Shown here one piece after another: positions 63,401 through 64,000 of a stretch of DNA of 64,000 bases (position 1 is the stretch's first letter; each line of letters starts with the position of its first letter). Where the stretch lies: assembly GCA_017311185.1 (NCBI GenBank), contig JAESUZ010005524.1, positions 1 through 64,000 of the forward strand. Reading direction: 5' to 3'. The notes beneath the pieces were generated by a model. That model did not search any database. It was given only the letters and a program-made list of their open reading frames with translations, and had not been told where the DNA came from. The position numbers and the translations under genes are program-made. This DNA is from Proteles cristata cristata. Lineage: Eukaryota > Chordata > Mammalia > Carnivora > Hyaenidae.

Positions 63401-63407
63401 GAAAATC
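7164..63407 (-). CDS. TTC3: TTC3, E3 ubiquitin ligase, 3' 23 coding exons (partial at 5' end)
   Basis: TTC3 is an E3 ubiquitin-protein ligase; published work on the human protein reports ubiquitination of phosphorylated Akt and roles in neuronal differentiation. Seen here: 23 minus-strand exons whose phases all match, summing to 3867 nt (1288 codons plus stop). Family features seen: coiled-coil region (partial residues about 784-935), basic cluster (473-482), and a C-terminal C3H2C3 RING finger (Cys1240, Cys1243, Cys1257, His1259, His1262, Cys1265, Cys1276, Cys1279). Human TTC3 is about 2025 residues, so roughly the first 740, including the TPR repeats, lie beyond the right edge of the window. 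All introns are GT-AG except one probable GC-AG intron at 23994. Identification rests on recognising long stretches of the human protein, such as [10 protein letters not shown] and [14 protein letters not shown]. The exon intervals are listed separately. Confidence 0.97.
7239..8429 (-). other. TTC3 last intron, no repeat recognised
   Basis: 1191 bp GT-AG intron between the two RING exons. It contains GC-rich stretches and open frames on both strands but nothing with recognisable homology. Confidence 0.7.
8430..8522 (-). CDS. TTC3: TTC3 exon, N-terminal half of the RING finger, 31 codons
   Basis: Encodes [20 protein letters not shown] then [11 protein letters not shown], partial residues 1234-1264. 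It supplies five zinc ligands of a C3H2C3 RING: Cys1240, Cys1243, Cys1257, His1259 and His1262. In RING E3 ligases this domain binds the E2 conjugating enzyme. Acceptor GTTCCCACAG; donor GGG|GTAAGG. A second AG nine bases into the exon, before GTGCAGC, is a possible alternative acceptor. Confidence 0.96.
8677..8899 (-). mobile_element. CAN SINE next to an L1 tail
   Basis: Minus orientation, ends in CACCCAGGTGCTC. The motif ACAACTTATTT occurs at both 8670 and 9096, flanking this SINE plus the adjoining L1 fragment, so the SINE probably landed in the A-tail of the L1. Confidence 0.88.
8900..9098 (-). mobile_element. Carnivoran L1 3' UTR fragment, 5'-truncated
   Basis: The reverse of the carnivoran L1 end is clear: AAATCCAAGTTAGTTGACAC, CCCAGTGCTCATCCCAGCAA, GTGCCCTCCTTAATGCCCAT. 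The duplication ACAACTTATTT brackets it together with the SINE at 8677-8899. Confidence 0.85.
9139..9351 (+). mobile_element. CAN SINE
   Basis: Head GTGCCTGGGTGGCTTAGTCA, CT-rich part, tail AAAATAAACATTAAAAA. ATAAACAT occurs on both sides. Confidence 0.92.
9352..11949 (-). other. Intron DNA, mostly unassigned, with a short (CA)n at 10451-10472
   Basis: Part of the TTC3 intron between 8523 and 12164. It includes a GC-rich island-like patch (10740-10900, with G runs) and A/T-rich diverged DNA. No exon with splice support was found. Confidence 0.5.
11955..12043 (-). mobile_element. Short, old tRNA-type CAN SINE fragment
   Basis: Contains GACTCCACGCCCAACGTG, GCTCAAACGCATGACC and TGAGCCAGCCAGGGGCCCC, the tRNA-like part without the CT-rich region. 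An older, more diverged subfamily than most in this window. Confidence 0.65.
12165..12278 (-). CDS. TTC3: TTC3 exon, Ser/Pro-rich linker before the RING, 38 codons
   Basis: Encodes [20 protein letters not shown] then [18 protein letters not shown], partial residues 1196-1233. Acceptor TTGTCCCTGCAG is strong. The donor chosen is CCT|GTGAGT. Human TTC3, as remembered, continues VRIAL at this point; the same bases in frame here read VSIVL, so a donor some 15 nt further on cannot be excluded. Confidence 0.87.
12458..12584 (-). CDS. TTC3: TTC3 exon, conserved helical domain, 127 nt
   Basis: Encodes [20 protein letters not shown] then [20 protein letters not shown] and KK, partial residues 1153-1195. 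One of the best conserved segments of TTC3 outside the RING. Acceptor TTGGTCTTTTTAG; donor AAG|GTCAGT. Confidence 0.95.
12585..13807 (-). other. TTC3 intron, A/T-rich, nothing recognised
   Basis: Left part of the intron between the 12458-12584 and 14369-14727 exons. No repeat family or exon could be assigned with confidence. Confidence 0.5.
13808..14038 (-). mobile_element. CAN SINE
   Basis: Minus orientation with CAGAGAGAGAGAGAGG and terminal GCCGCCCAGGCACCCC. Diverged; possible TTGCAG/CTGCAG flanks. Confidence 0.88.
14369..14727 (-). CDS. TTC3: TTC3 exon, Ser/Pro-rich variable region, 359 nt
   Basis: Encodes partial residues 1034-1152. It starts [20 protein letters not shown], a low-complexity Ser/Pro/Gly stretch that is poorly conserved against human, and ends in the conserved [20 protein letters not shown]. 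Acceptor GTGTTCTTCCTAG; donor AG|GTATGG. Other frames are open over parts of it, but only this frame continues correctly into both neighbours. Confidence 0.92.
15200..15930 (+). mobile_element. L2 LINE 3' region, ancient, about 730 bp
   Basis: Typical L2 order: acctacagtggcttcttag, ccttccatttgaacactccg, cttccttttgcctggttaat, ttaggtt-type bridging sequence, then ccctttgagtgaagagacca and the tail CCAATGAATGAATG. Confidence 0.75.
16806..17026 (+). mobile_element. CAN SINE
   Basis: Head GTGCCTGGGTGGCTCAGTCG; near-identical flanks AAATACAAAGAC and AAATACAGAGAC. Confidence 0.93.
17574..17675 (-). CDS. TTC3: TTC3 exon, 34 codons
   Basis: Encodes [20 protein letters not shown] then [14 protein letters not shown], partial residues 1000-1033. 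Acceptor TCTACCTACAG; donor ACA|GTAAGT. Its in-phase boundaries mean it could be skipped without a frameshift, but it matches human TTC3 closely and is included. Confidence 0.93.
18011..18244 (-). mobile_element. CAN SINE, young, sense to TTC3, carries acceptor-like CTCTCCTAG and AATAAA
   Basis: Minus orientation, so in TTC3 transcripts it reads CTCTCTCCTAGAAATAAATA. Flanked by a perfect 14-bp duplication AAAATATGTATGAT (17997-18010 and 18245-18258). Very close to the other young copies in this window. Confidence 0.96.
18358..18448 (-). CDS. TTC3: TTC3 exon, 91 nt
   Basis: Encodes [20 protein letters not shown] then [10 protein letters not shown], partial residues 969-999. Acceptor TACTTTTTCAG; donor AAA|GTAAGT. 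Ends in phase 0. Confidence 0.94.
18997..19222 (-). mobile_element. CAN SINE with duplicated head end
   Basis: Minus orientation. The outer end carries CTGAGCGCCCGACTGAGCGC, a short tandem duplication of the head region. Confidence 0.88.
19223..20275 (-). other. TTC3 intron, nothing recognised
   Basis: About 1 kb of A/T-rich intron with a small (TA)n run near 20167. No exon or repeat was assigned. Confidence 0.5.
20276..20475 (+). mobile_element. CAN SINE with 15-bp target duplication
   Basis: Flanked by identical AGAATTATGGATAAT at 20261-20275 and 20476-20490. The body is moderately diverged. Confidence 0.95.
20664..20764 (-). CDS. TTC3: TTC3 exon, 101 nt
   Basis: Encodes [20 protein letters not shown] then [13 protein letters not shown] and a split Ser, partial residues 936-968. 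Acceptor is CTAATGGTAG, with a weak pyrimidine tract; donor AG|GTACTG. Alpha-helical, charged. Confidence 0.94.
21224..21690 (+). mobile_element. L1 3' end, young, 5'-truncated, 467 bp, with A-tail
   Basis: Contains the end of ORF2 (reading [14 protein letters not shown]), the carnivoran L1 3' UTR and a 22-base A-tail. Flanked by the perfect 12-bp duplication AAGAGCCTCTGG (21212-21223 and 21691-21702). About 90% identical to the same part of the L1 at 33149-36233. Antisense to TTC3. Confidence 0.96.
21703..22644 (-). other. TTC3 intron, nothing recognised
   Basis: A/T-rich, with a short (TA)n near 22050. No exon or classified repeat. Confidence 0.5.
22645..22741 (-). CDS. TTC3: TTC3 coiled-coil exon, 97 nt
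   Basis: Encodes [20 protein letters not shown] through LQRAVAAE, partial residues 903-935. Acceptor TTAATATTTGCAG; donor GAG|GTGAGT. Its first base completes the serine codon begun in the exon with the GC donor. Confidence 0.95.
23307..23482 (+). mobile_element. CAN SINE, shortened
   Basis: Head GGGGCACCTGGGTGACTCAG; shortened CT-rich part; tail of AAAT repeats. Confidence 0.88.
23579..23746 (-). mobile_element. CAN SINE with 12-bp target duplication, internally deleted
   Basis: Flanked by AATAAATTCAGG at 23567-23578 and 23747-23758. Lacks part of the middle: GAGCTGGGTCTCAAACC joins directly. Confidence 0.93.
23995..24063 (-). CDS. TTC3: TTC3 exon followed by a probable GC donor, 69 nt
   Basis: Encodes [20 protein letters not shown] then EI and a split Ser, partial residues 880-902. 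Acceptor TTTTCTTTCATAG is strong. The expected exon end ATC AG is followed by GCAAAT rather than GT, so the intron is probably of the GC-AG class. The only nearby GT (CA|GTCCCT, about 15 nt upstream) is a poor donor and would drop residues present in human TTC3. Confidence 0.82.
24440..24634 (+). mobile_element. CAN SINE
   Basis: Head GGACACCTGGGTGGCTCAGG; CT-rich part; AAAAATAAATA tail. Confidence 0.9.
24690..24933 (-). mobile_element. CAN SINE with long (GA)n
   Basis: Minus orientation; the pyrimidine part has expanded to about 20 GA units at 24732-24771. Head complement CCACCCATGTGCCCC. Confidence 0.9.
25112..25515. mobile_element. Tigger/pogo-like DNA transposon fragment, split by a SINE
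   Basis: Starts ACAGTTGACTCTTGTACAAC, close to the terminal pattern of a Tigger-type element. Internal ATGTATTTTCTCTTCCTTAT continues after the SINE with TTTACTGTAAGAATATGGTA. The subfamily cannot be fixed by eye. Confidence 0.55.
25233..25435 (-). mobile_element. CAN SINE inside the DNA transposon fragment
   Basis: Minus orientation. Flanks CTTCCTTATGACTTTC and CTTCCTTGTGACTTTC differ at one base. Confidence 0.93.
25516..25885 (+). mobile_element. MLT1 (ERVL-MaLR) LTR, partial, old
   Basis: Contains CTGGAGACCACATGGAGAGG, AGCCCAGCCCCTGAGCCAAT and a tail TATAAGCCACCAAATTTGAG...TAGGTAACAATTA typical of MLT1 3' ends. Non-coding. Confidence 0.65.
26418..26557 (-). CDS. TTC3: TTC3 coiled-coil exon, 140 nt
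   Basis: Encodes [20 protein letters not shown] through KKVLNASE plus a split Thr, partial residues 834-879. Continues the coiled coil after a 15 kb intron, the largest in the window. Acceptor AATGTTTTTAG; donor AC|GTAAGT. Confidence 0.95.
26860..27215 (+). repeat. Ancient mammalian interspersed repeat, family not named
   Basis: Shows the pattern aaggagcttataagcaatgctaaggaggntggactttacccaggag, then gggagccagtgaagactcttaagcagg and agtgagatgattagattctg, which recurs widely in mammalian genomes. A related copy lies near 36830-37075. Confidence 0.4.
27370..27575 (+). mobile_element. CAN SINE
   Basis: Head GGTTCCTGGGTGGCTTAGTT; CT-rich part; AAAAATAAAGATTAAAA tail. Confidence 0.91.
27823..28042 (+). 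mobile_element. CAN SINE with 15-bp target duplication
   Basis: AAGTTGACAGGGTTA occurs at 27808-27822 and 28043-28057. Confidence 0.94.
28229..28413 (-). mobile_element. CAN SINE, diverged
   Basis: Minus orientation, ends CCACCCTGGCACCC. Flanks CTCTGTAGTCGTTTTT and CCCTGCAGTTATTTT suggest an aged duplication. Confidence 0.85.
28414..29276 (-). other. TTC3 intron, nothing recognised
   Basis: A minus-strand open frame of 126 codons (28609-28989) has no splice context or homology I recognise and is treated as chance. Confidence 0.5.
29277..29499 (-). mobile_element. CAN SINE
   Basis: Minus orientation, T-rich tail and complement head CCACCCAGGCACCCC. It lies 27 bp from the next SINE, which is in the opposite orientation, forming a potential inverted pair. 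Confidence 0.92.
29527..29731 (+). mobile_element. CAN SINE with an internal 18-bp duplication
   Basis: The segment GGTTAAGCATTTGACTT occurs twice in tandem at 29550-29567 and 29568-29585. Flanks TAGAATGTAAATGT and TAGAATATAAATGT differ at one base. Confidence 0.94.
29760..31206 (-). other. TTC3 intron, unassigned, with (CA)n at 30838-30863
   Basis: About 1.4 kb without classified interspersed repeats. A 13-unit CA microsatellite is the only clear feature. Confidence 0.55.
31207..31400 (+). mobile_element. CAN SINE with a fold-back head
   Basis: The body is ordinary, but the head reads GGACACTTAACT, then 13 bases, then AGTTAAGTGTCC, a perfect 12-bp inverted repeat at 31211-31247 that normal copies lack. 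Confidence 0.88.
31840..32551 (+). mobile_element. Old L1 (L1M-type), ORF2 end, first segment
   Basis: Diverged L1 sequence: ATGATCATAGACCTAAATGG, TGACATCAAGGCATAAACAA, CAAATCAAAGCCACAATGAG. Many stops. It continues at 32995-33148 and 36234-36735 around later insertions. Confidence 0.82.
32566..32773 (+). mobile_element. CAN SINE, young, inserted in old L1
   Basis: Flanked by AAGAAATGAGGACA at 32552-32565 and 32774-32787. Tail CTCTCCTAGAAATTAAAA. Confidence 0.95.
32788..32994 (+). mobile_element. Second CAN SINE at the same target site
   Basis: Starts right after the duplication of the previous SINE. Flanks AAAGAAATGAGGACAT and AAAGAAATGAAAACAT show a second use of the same A-rich site. Confidence 0.93.
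32995..33148 (+). repeat. 154-bp direct repeat, left copy (old L1 sequence)
   Basis: From GAAATGAAAACATATATCCA to TATTACTCGGCAGTAAA. Repeated at 36234-36386 with about 90% identity by eye. It is part of the old L1 and behaves as a very long target duplication of the L1 between them. Confidence 0.9.
33149..36233 (+). mobile_element. Carnivoran L1, 5'-truncated, ORF2 remnant, 3.1 kb, inactive
   Basis: Antisense to TTC3. Reads the ORF2 region from before the reverse transcriptase through its end: [74 protein letters not shown], then [20 protein letters not shown] and [16 protein letters not shown], followed by 3' UTR and a 10-base A-tail. The frame is broken by several stops and shifts. The RT catalytic box reads LADN rather than FADD, and about 14 residues are missing after GFIPG. 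No endonuclease domain is present. Not functional. Confidence 0.97.
36234..36735 (+). mobile_element. Old L1 3' end, last segment, including right copy of the direct repeat
   Basis: 36234-36386 repeats 32995-33148. The rest is a typical L1M 3' UTR: GGTGATGAAAACGTTCTGAA, GGGTGAATTTTATGTAAATG, ATTATATCTCAACAAAA. Confidence 0.88.
36830..37075 (+). repeat. Possible ancient interspersed repeat, family not named
   Basis: Resembles the element at 26860-27215 in general pattern: catgagctagg, aaaggccacttgaggcagaaggg, ggtttttaagctc. Weak evidence. Confidence 0.3.
37100..37595 (+). mobile_element. MLT1-type LTR (ERVL-MaLR), old
   Basis: Has GGCTATGTGACTTGCTTTAT, CAGCTGAGGCCACTCTAGAT, a taagccaagaac-type middle and ends TTTTGTGGGTGGGGGCTAC...GGCAATTAATTGATAC, the usual layout of MLT1 3' halves. 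Confidence 0.65.
37670..37905 (+). mobile_element. MIR SINE
   Basis: MIR pattern: GCTTGACACTCACTAACTGT, TCTGCCACTTAGTACTGGTA, GAACAGTAAAATGGAGACGA, ending with a cataatgtgctccataaatg tail. Confidence 0.75.
37916..38114 (+). mobile_element. CAN SINE, diverged, first of a tandem pair
   Basis: Head GGGAGCCTGTGTGAACTCAG (degraded), body GCTCAGGTCATGATCTCATG, ends in a long A-tail. Confidence 0.88.
38117..38338 (+). mobile_element. CAN SINE, second of a tandem pair
   Basis: Head AGCACCTGGGTGGCTCAGTC directly after the A-tail of the previous SINE; itself ends with an A-tail. Confidence 0.92.
38590..39010 (+). mobile_element. Old L1 3' end split by a SINE
   Basis: GGTTCTGGAATTAGATAGTG, AAGCCACTGAATTACATAC and GGTGAATTTTATCTTAATAA are the typical L1M 3' UTR. 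The SINE at 38755-38969 interrupts it. Confidence 0.78.
38755..38969 (-). mobile_element. CAN SINE, young, sense to TTC3, 16-bp target duplication
   Basis: Flanked by identical TGGTGAATTTTATCTT at 38739-38754 and 38970-38985. Reads CTCTCTCCTAGAAATAAATA on the TTC3 strand. Confidence 0.96.
39190..39500 (-). mobile_element. MIR SINE, antisense on plus strand
   Basis: GTGTCAAGCACTCTTTAACT, GAGGAAGCTGAGGGTCAAAG, AGGTTAAGTAAACTAAGGTC and GGAGTTCAACCTAGGCAGCC match the reverse MIR pattern. Confidence 0.8.
39501..40607 (-). other. TTC3 intron, nothing recognised
   Basis: About 1.1 kb with no classified repeat; short open frames on both strands look like chance. Confidence 0.5.
40610..40760 (-). 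mobile_element. Old L1 3' UTR fragment, antisense on plus strand
   Basis: GAAGTGTAGTTGACATACAA, TTTGTTTCAGGTGTATAAGA and CAACAATAAGTGTAAATCC are the reverse of a common L1M 3' end. Confidence 0.75.
41030..41285 (-). mobile_element. MIR SINE, antisense on plus strand
   Basis: GAGCCCTTGCTACACACTAG, TTAAGTCCTTTGCAAGTATT, AAAGTTAAGTAACTTGCCCA and TACACTGCCTCT match reverse MIR. Confidence 0.82.
41588..41737 (-). CDS. TTC3: TTC3 coiled-coil exon, 50 codons
   Basis: Encodes [20 protein letters not shown] through LRRNSEENK, partial residues 784-833. Heptad spacing of Leu/Ile and dense Glu/Lys show the start of the long coiled coil. Acceptor TAATTTATTTTTAG; donor AAG|GTGATT, a weak donor. Phase 0 at both ends. 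Confidence 0.94.
42371..42585 (+). mobile_element. CAN SINE, older of two stacked at one site
   Basis: Flanked on the left by AACCTTTCATTCTG (42357-42370) and on the right by AACCTTTTATTCTG (42586-42599). Confidence 0.93.
42600..42828 (+). mobile_element. CAN SINE, younger, same target site
   Basis: Full-length young copy with head GGCGCCTGGGTGGCTTAGTC and CTCTCCTAGAAATAAATAAA tail. Identical 14-mers AACCTTTTATTCTG at 42586-42599 and 42829-42842. Confidence 0.96.
43676..43908 (-). mobile_element. CAN SINE, sense to TTC3, carries acceptor-like CTCTCCTAA/TAG part and AATAAA
   Basis: Flanks CTCCATGGGTATTCC and CTCCATGGGCATTCC differ at one base. On the TTC3 strand it reads CTCTCTCTCCTAAAAATAAA, so the acceptor AG of sister copies is mutated to AA here. 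Confidence 0.93.
43981..44515 (+). mobile_element. MLT1 (ERVL-MaLR) LTR, nearly complete
   Basis: TTTGATATTTATACCCTTGC, TAAGAAGTGACAGAGAGTGA, CTCTGGGGAAAGCCAGATCC, GAGGACACTCAAGTGGTCCT, GAGTGAGTCATCTTGGAAAC and GTGAGATAATAAATGGTTTT give the full MLT1 order, ending GGCAGCAATGGGTAACTAAT. Non-coding. Confidence 0.88.
45473..45538 (-). CDS. TTC3: TTC3 exon, 22 codons
   Basis: Encodes [20 protein letters not shown] then QQ, partial residues 762-783. Acceptor TTGCCCCAAAG; donor CAG|GTGAGT. Phase 0 at both ends. Closely matches human TTC3. Confidence 0.94.
45539..46453 (-). other. TTC3 intron with a 111-codon open frame on the gene strand
   Basis: No classified repeat. A sense-strand open frame at 45892-46227 reads [20 protein letters not shown] and later [21 protein letters not shown] do not recognise it. 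It has no clear acceptor or donor pair and may be a relic or chance. Confidence 0.5.
46454..47519 (-). CDS. TTC3: TTC3 large exon, 1066 nt: basic cluster plus 17-residue repeats
   Basis: Encodes partial residues 406-761. It opens with [19 protein letters not shown], then a conserved globular-looking segment ([20 protein letters not shown]), then the basic cluster [10 protein letters not shown] (residues 473-482, a plausible nuclear localisation signal), then five 17-residue tandem repeats (511-594, bases 46955-47206), then a Pro/Tyr-rich stretch ([20 protein letters not shown]) and an acidic, poorly conserved tail ending [11 protein letters not shown]. Acceptor AAATTTTTTCCAAG at 47520-47521; donor CAG|GTAAGA. 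A later AG at 47507-47508 was considered as the acceptor, but only the 47519 start keeps phase with the upstream exon. Largest exon in the window. Confidence 0.96.
46955..47206 (-). repeat. TTC3: Coding tandem repeat, five units of 16-17 residues, within the TTC3 large exon
   Basis: Units read [67 protein letters not shown] and [17 protein letters not shown], followed by DVKPTYW starting a sixth unit. The period is 51 nt; one unit lacks a codon. Pattern: acidic, K-P-x-x-V-S, N/D-S, P. Probably disordered and phosphorylatable (inference). Confidence 0.93.
47522..49483 (-). other. TTC3 intron, unassigned
   Basis: About 2 kb. A 77-codon gene-strand open frame at 47959-48192 and a weak ancient-repeat-like stretch near 49255-49360 (TTAGAACTGGAAGGGGGTCA) are the only notable items. 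Confidence 0.5.
49484..49602 (-). mobile_element. Short, old tRNA-type CAN SINE fragment
   Basis: TAATCTCTACACCCAACATG, GAGGCTTGAACTCACAACCC and GAACCAGCCAGGTGCCCC without the CT-rich part, like the copy at 11955-12043. Confidence 0.7.
50238..50428 (-). mobile_element. CAN SINE, sense to TTC3
   Basis: Minus orientation, T-rich tail, complement head CCACCCAGGTGCCCC. Flanks TCATATTCACATTCT and TCATATCCACATTTT. Confidence 0.93.
50725..51235. mobile_element. Tigger/pogo-like non-autonomous DNA transposon
   Basis: CCCCCCTTATCCGTAAGAGA at the left, GGATGCCTGAAACCACGGAC, ACACCTATGATAAAGTTTAA, GATGAGATGAAGTGAGGTGA and, near the right end, GTGAAACCTCAGAAAGCAAA and GGACAAGGGAGGAGTACTGT, which mirror the left end. 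The imperfect terminal inverted repeats support a DNA transposon; the subfamily is not fixed. Confidence 0.6.
51388..51448 (+). repeat. (TATC)n microsatellite, about 15 units
   Basis: Pure run of CTAT tetranucleotides preceded by a TTTA-rich stretch. Likely polymorphic. Confidence 0.97.
51499..51781 (-). mobile_element. CAN SINE with expanded GA-rich part
   Basis: Minus orientation. The purine part (51535-51620) is extended by GAGG and GAGA units; the end is CCACCCAGGAGCTCC. Confidence 0.91.
51907..52131 (+). mobile_element. CAN SINE with 10-bp target duplication
   Basis: Head GGTGCCTGGGTGGCTCAGTC. AATAAGCACA occurs at 51894-51903 and 52133-52142. Confidence 0.94.
52171..52420 (-). mobile_element. 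CAN SINE, young, sense to TTC3, carries acceptor-like CTCTCCTAG and AATAAA
   Basis: Flanks AAACAATGTGCAATCTT and AAACAATGTGCCATCTT differ at one base. On the TTC3 strand it reads CTCTCTCCTAGAAATAAATA. It lies only about 70 bp downstream of the exon 52491-52655. Confidence 0.95.
52491..52655 (-). CDS. TTC3: TTC3 exon, conserved, 165 nt
   Basis: Encodes [20 protein letters not shown] through KQKCSTLY, partial residues 351-405. Acceptor TTCTTTTATCAG; donor GA|GTAAGT. Joins the following large exon through a split Asp codon to read [16 protein letters not shown], as in human TTC3. Confidence 0.95.
53040..53300 (+). mobile_element. MIR SINE
   Basis: GACATGCACAAGCTTCCAGT, TTGGGCACATCACTCAACTA, ACCCTATCTGTAAAATGCAC and CCTGGTACATAAGTGCTATC follow the MIR order. 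Confidence 0.85.
53915..53988 (-). CDS. TTC3: TTC3 exon, Ser/Thr-rich linker, 74 nt
   Basis: Encodes [20 protein letters not shown] then GEDH, partial residues 327-350. Low-complexity, probably disordered. Acceptor TTTAAACTAG; donor AG|GTAAGT. Ends with two bases of a serine codon. Confidence 0.9.
54527..54583 (-). CDS. TTC3: TTC3 micro-exon, basic, 57 nt
   Basis: Encodes the 19 residues [19 protein letters not shown], partial residues 308-326. It is very lysine-rich and could act as a nuclear localisation signal (inference). Acceptor CATTTTTCCAG; donor AAG|GTATGG. Phase 0 at both ends, so skipping it would keep the frame. Confidence 0.9.
54797..55015 (-). mobile_element. CAN SINE, diverged
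   Basis: Minus orientation with GAGAGAGAAGGGGAG, a GTGTGTGTG patch and degraded head complement CCACCCCTTGCTCC. Confidence 0.87.
55016..55758 (-). other. TTC3 intron, nothing recognised
   Basis: A/T-rich, no classified repeat. Confidence 0.5.
55759..55805 (-). CDS. TTC3: TTC3 short exon, 47 nt
   Basis: Encodes [15 protein letters not shown] after a split Asp codon, partial residues 292-307. Acceptor TATTTTCCTACAG; donor G|GTAAGT. Both sites are strong, and the phase (2 bases, 15 codons) joins its neighbours exactly. Confidence 0.9.
55806..56745 (-). other. TTC3 intron with a probable ancient interspersed repeat
   Basis: 56030-56400 contains GTGCTAGGTGCTGCAAATAC, AAAGATGCAGAGGATAATCC and later GCAATGCAGGAGCAAAGACA, a pattern shared by an old mammalian repeat I cannot name. 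No exon is supported. Confidence 0.4.
56746..56997 (-). CDS. TTC3: TTC3 exon, conserved region, 252 nt
   Basis: Encodes [20 protein letters not shown] through LDEFFDIM, partial residues 208-291 (83 whole codons plus split codons at both ends). Acceptor TTTTTATTACAG; donor G|GTATGT. Highly conserved TTC3 segment just before the short linker exons. Confidence 0.95.
56998..59311 (-). other. TTC3 intron, 2.3 kb without a recognised repeat
   Basis: Unusual in this window for lacking any CAN SINE or L1. Short open frames look like chance. A GC-richer patch lies at 58510-58790. Confidence 0.55.
59312..59638 (-). CDS. TTC3: TTC3 exon, conserved helical region, 327 nt
   Basis: Encodes [20 protein letters not shown] at its start and [14 protein letters not shown] at its end, partial residues 99-207. 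The sequence is strongly conserved with human TTC3 as I remember it. Acceptor CTTTATCCTTAG; donor G|GTATGC. Reading past the donor soon meets a stop, which supports the splice. No named domain is recognised. Confidence 0.95.
60340..60612 (+). mobile_element. Old L1 3' UTR
   Basis: GGGGTGTAATGTACAGCACA, TAACTATGTATGGCGATGGA, GTGGTGATCATTCTGCAATA and TGTTGTACGCCTAAAACTAG match the common L1MA/B 3' end. Confidence 0.85.
60640..60840 (+). mobile_element. CAN SINE, first of a tandem pair
   Basis: Head GCGCGCCTGTGTGGCTCAGT. AAGAAAAAATCTG precedes it near 60619 and follows the second SINE at about 61068, so the pair shares outer flanks. Confidence 0.9.
60853..61069 (+). mobile_element. CAN SINE, young, second of a tandem pair
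   Basis: Head GACGCCTGGGTGGCTTAGTC; young-type body and CTCTCCTAGAAATAAAA tail. Confidence 0.94.
61589..61725 (-). CDS. TTC3: TTC3 exon, lysine-rich helix, 137 nt
   Basis: Encodes [20 protein letters not shown] followed by [20 protein letters not shown], partial residues 53-98. It is a very charged, Lys/Glu-rich predicted helix typical of this part of TTC3. Acceptor GCTTATCAG has a poor pyrimidine tract; donor is G|GTATGC. The first base completes a serine codon and one base of the next aspartate codon ends the exon. Confidence 0.93.
61726..62707 (-). other. TTC3 intron, nothing recognised
   Basis: A/T-rich, 982 bp, no classified repeat. Confidence 0.55.
62708..62772 (-). CDS. TTC3: TTC3 exon, 65 nt
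   Basis: Encodes [20 protein letters not shown] plus a split Ser, partial residues 32-52. The acceptor is TTTATTTAAAG and the donor AG|GTAAGA. It starts in phase 0 and ends with two bases of a serine codon completed by the next exon. Confidence 0.93.
62773..63314 (-). other. TTC3 intron, nothing recognised
   Basis: 542 bp, A/T-rich, GT-AG borders, no repeat seen. Confidence 0.6.
63315..63407 (-). CDS. TTC3: TTC3 exon (first in window), 31 codons
   Basis: Encodes [12 protein letters not shown]...SSGGQVKCE, partial residues 1-31. The acceptor AG lies at 63408-63409 and the donor GTAAGT follows 63315. Phase 0 at both ends. It contains two cysteines in CLTPDC, but I recognise no named domain. 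This is the most 5' exon visible; 63408-64000 holds only intron sequence. Confidence 0.9.
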
Positions 63408-63469
63408 CTATTTGATTAAAAAAACAAGTGCTGTATATCCCTGCATAAATCTATATATGCATACCATTT

Positions 63470-63665
63470 TAACTATCAGGAATAGTCAAGATACTGTTTG
63501 AAACTTCCTTTAGGGAGGCACTGGAAGACCCTGCCCATTGTCTTCTGACTTTCGGAGCCTCCCTTATACAAGGAATATACCTCCAGCTATAGGGGTGACC
63601 ATGTGACTTGCTTTGGAAAATGCAAGGAAAGCTGACATAACATACACTATGTTCATGCAAAAGCT
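63470..63665. mobile_element. Possible MLT1-type LTR fragment
   Basis: GTGACCATGTGACTTGCTTT and GGAAAATGCAAGGAAAG resemble the MLT1 body. Short and diverged. Confidence 0.35.
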
Positions 63666-63692
63666 TTAAAAAAAAAAACATGGAATAGACCC

Positions 63693-63922
63693 AGGATGCC
63701 TGGTTGGCTTAGTCAGTTAAGCATCCAACTTCAGCTCAGGTCATGATCTCGTGATCTGTGAGTTCAAGCCCTGTGTCGGGCTCTGTGCTGACAGCTCAGA
63801 GCCTGGAGCCTGCTTCAGATTCTGTGTCTCCCTCTCTCTCGCTGCCCTTCTCCCCTTCATATGCATGCGTTCTCTCTCACTCTCTCTCTCAAAAATAAAT
63901 ATTTAATATTAAAAAAAAATAC
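63693..63922 (+). mobile_element. CAN SINE
   Basis: Head GGATGCCTGGTTGGCTTAGT; CT-rich part with ATGCATGCG; tail AAAAATAAATATTTAA. It lies in the intron upstream of the first visible TTC3 exon. Confidence 0.93.
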
Positions 63923-64000
63923 ACAGAAAAGAATTTATATTCACTTAAAACTTTTTCTGAAGGTTCTCAGGGAAAAAAATCAACATACAATAAACATACT

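Overview
This is a stretch of mammalian nuclear DNA, almost certainly from a carnivoran and most likely a felid. More than 35 tRNA-derived SINEs carry the head GGCGCCTGGGTGGCTCAGTCGG, the felid-type CAN SINE (SINEC_Fc-like), which differs from the dog SINEC_Cf head. Carnivoran L1 3' ends, MLT1 LTRs, MIRs and L2 copies fill the rest. I see no bacterial, viral-genome or plasmid signal and no CRISPR array.

One gene explains the coding content: the 3' two thirds of TTC3 (tetratricopeptide repeat protein 3, a RING-type E3 ubiquitin ligase of the human 21q22 Down syndrome region). It is on the minus strand and runs from about 63407 down to a stop codon at 7164-7166. I could reconstruct 23 consecutive exons. 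Every splice phase fits, and together they give 3867 nt (1288 codons plus stop). The upstream exons, including the N-terminal TPR repeats, lie beyond the right end of the window. In order the exons encode a conserved helical middle region (63.4-52.5 kb), one very large exon with a basic cluster and a 17-residue tandem repeat (47.5-46.45 kb), a long coiled coil (45.5-20.7 kb), a poorly conserved Ser/Pro-rich stretch (17.6-14.4 kb), a conserved helical segment (12.5 kb), and a C3H2C3 RING finger split over the last two exons (8.5 and 7.2 kb). The 3' UTR probably extends to about 5.7 kb. The 0-5.7 kb segment is intergenic and starts with a homopurine microsatellite.

Introns are mostly repeats. 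The 15 kb intron between 26557 and 41588 holds an old L1 that took two SINEs and then a younger L1 at one A-rich site. That younger L1 is flanked by an unusually long (about 154 bp) duplication.

I did not find a convincing undescribed biological system. The items most worth checking are a probable GC-AG intron, a stop codon just after the RING with coding-like sequence beyond it, competing splice sites around the RING exon, the long L1 target duplication, and SINEs in the sense orientation that supply both a strong splice acceptor and poly(A) signals inside TTC3 introns. Comparisons with human TTC3 and with repeat consensus sequences are from memory, not from an alignment.
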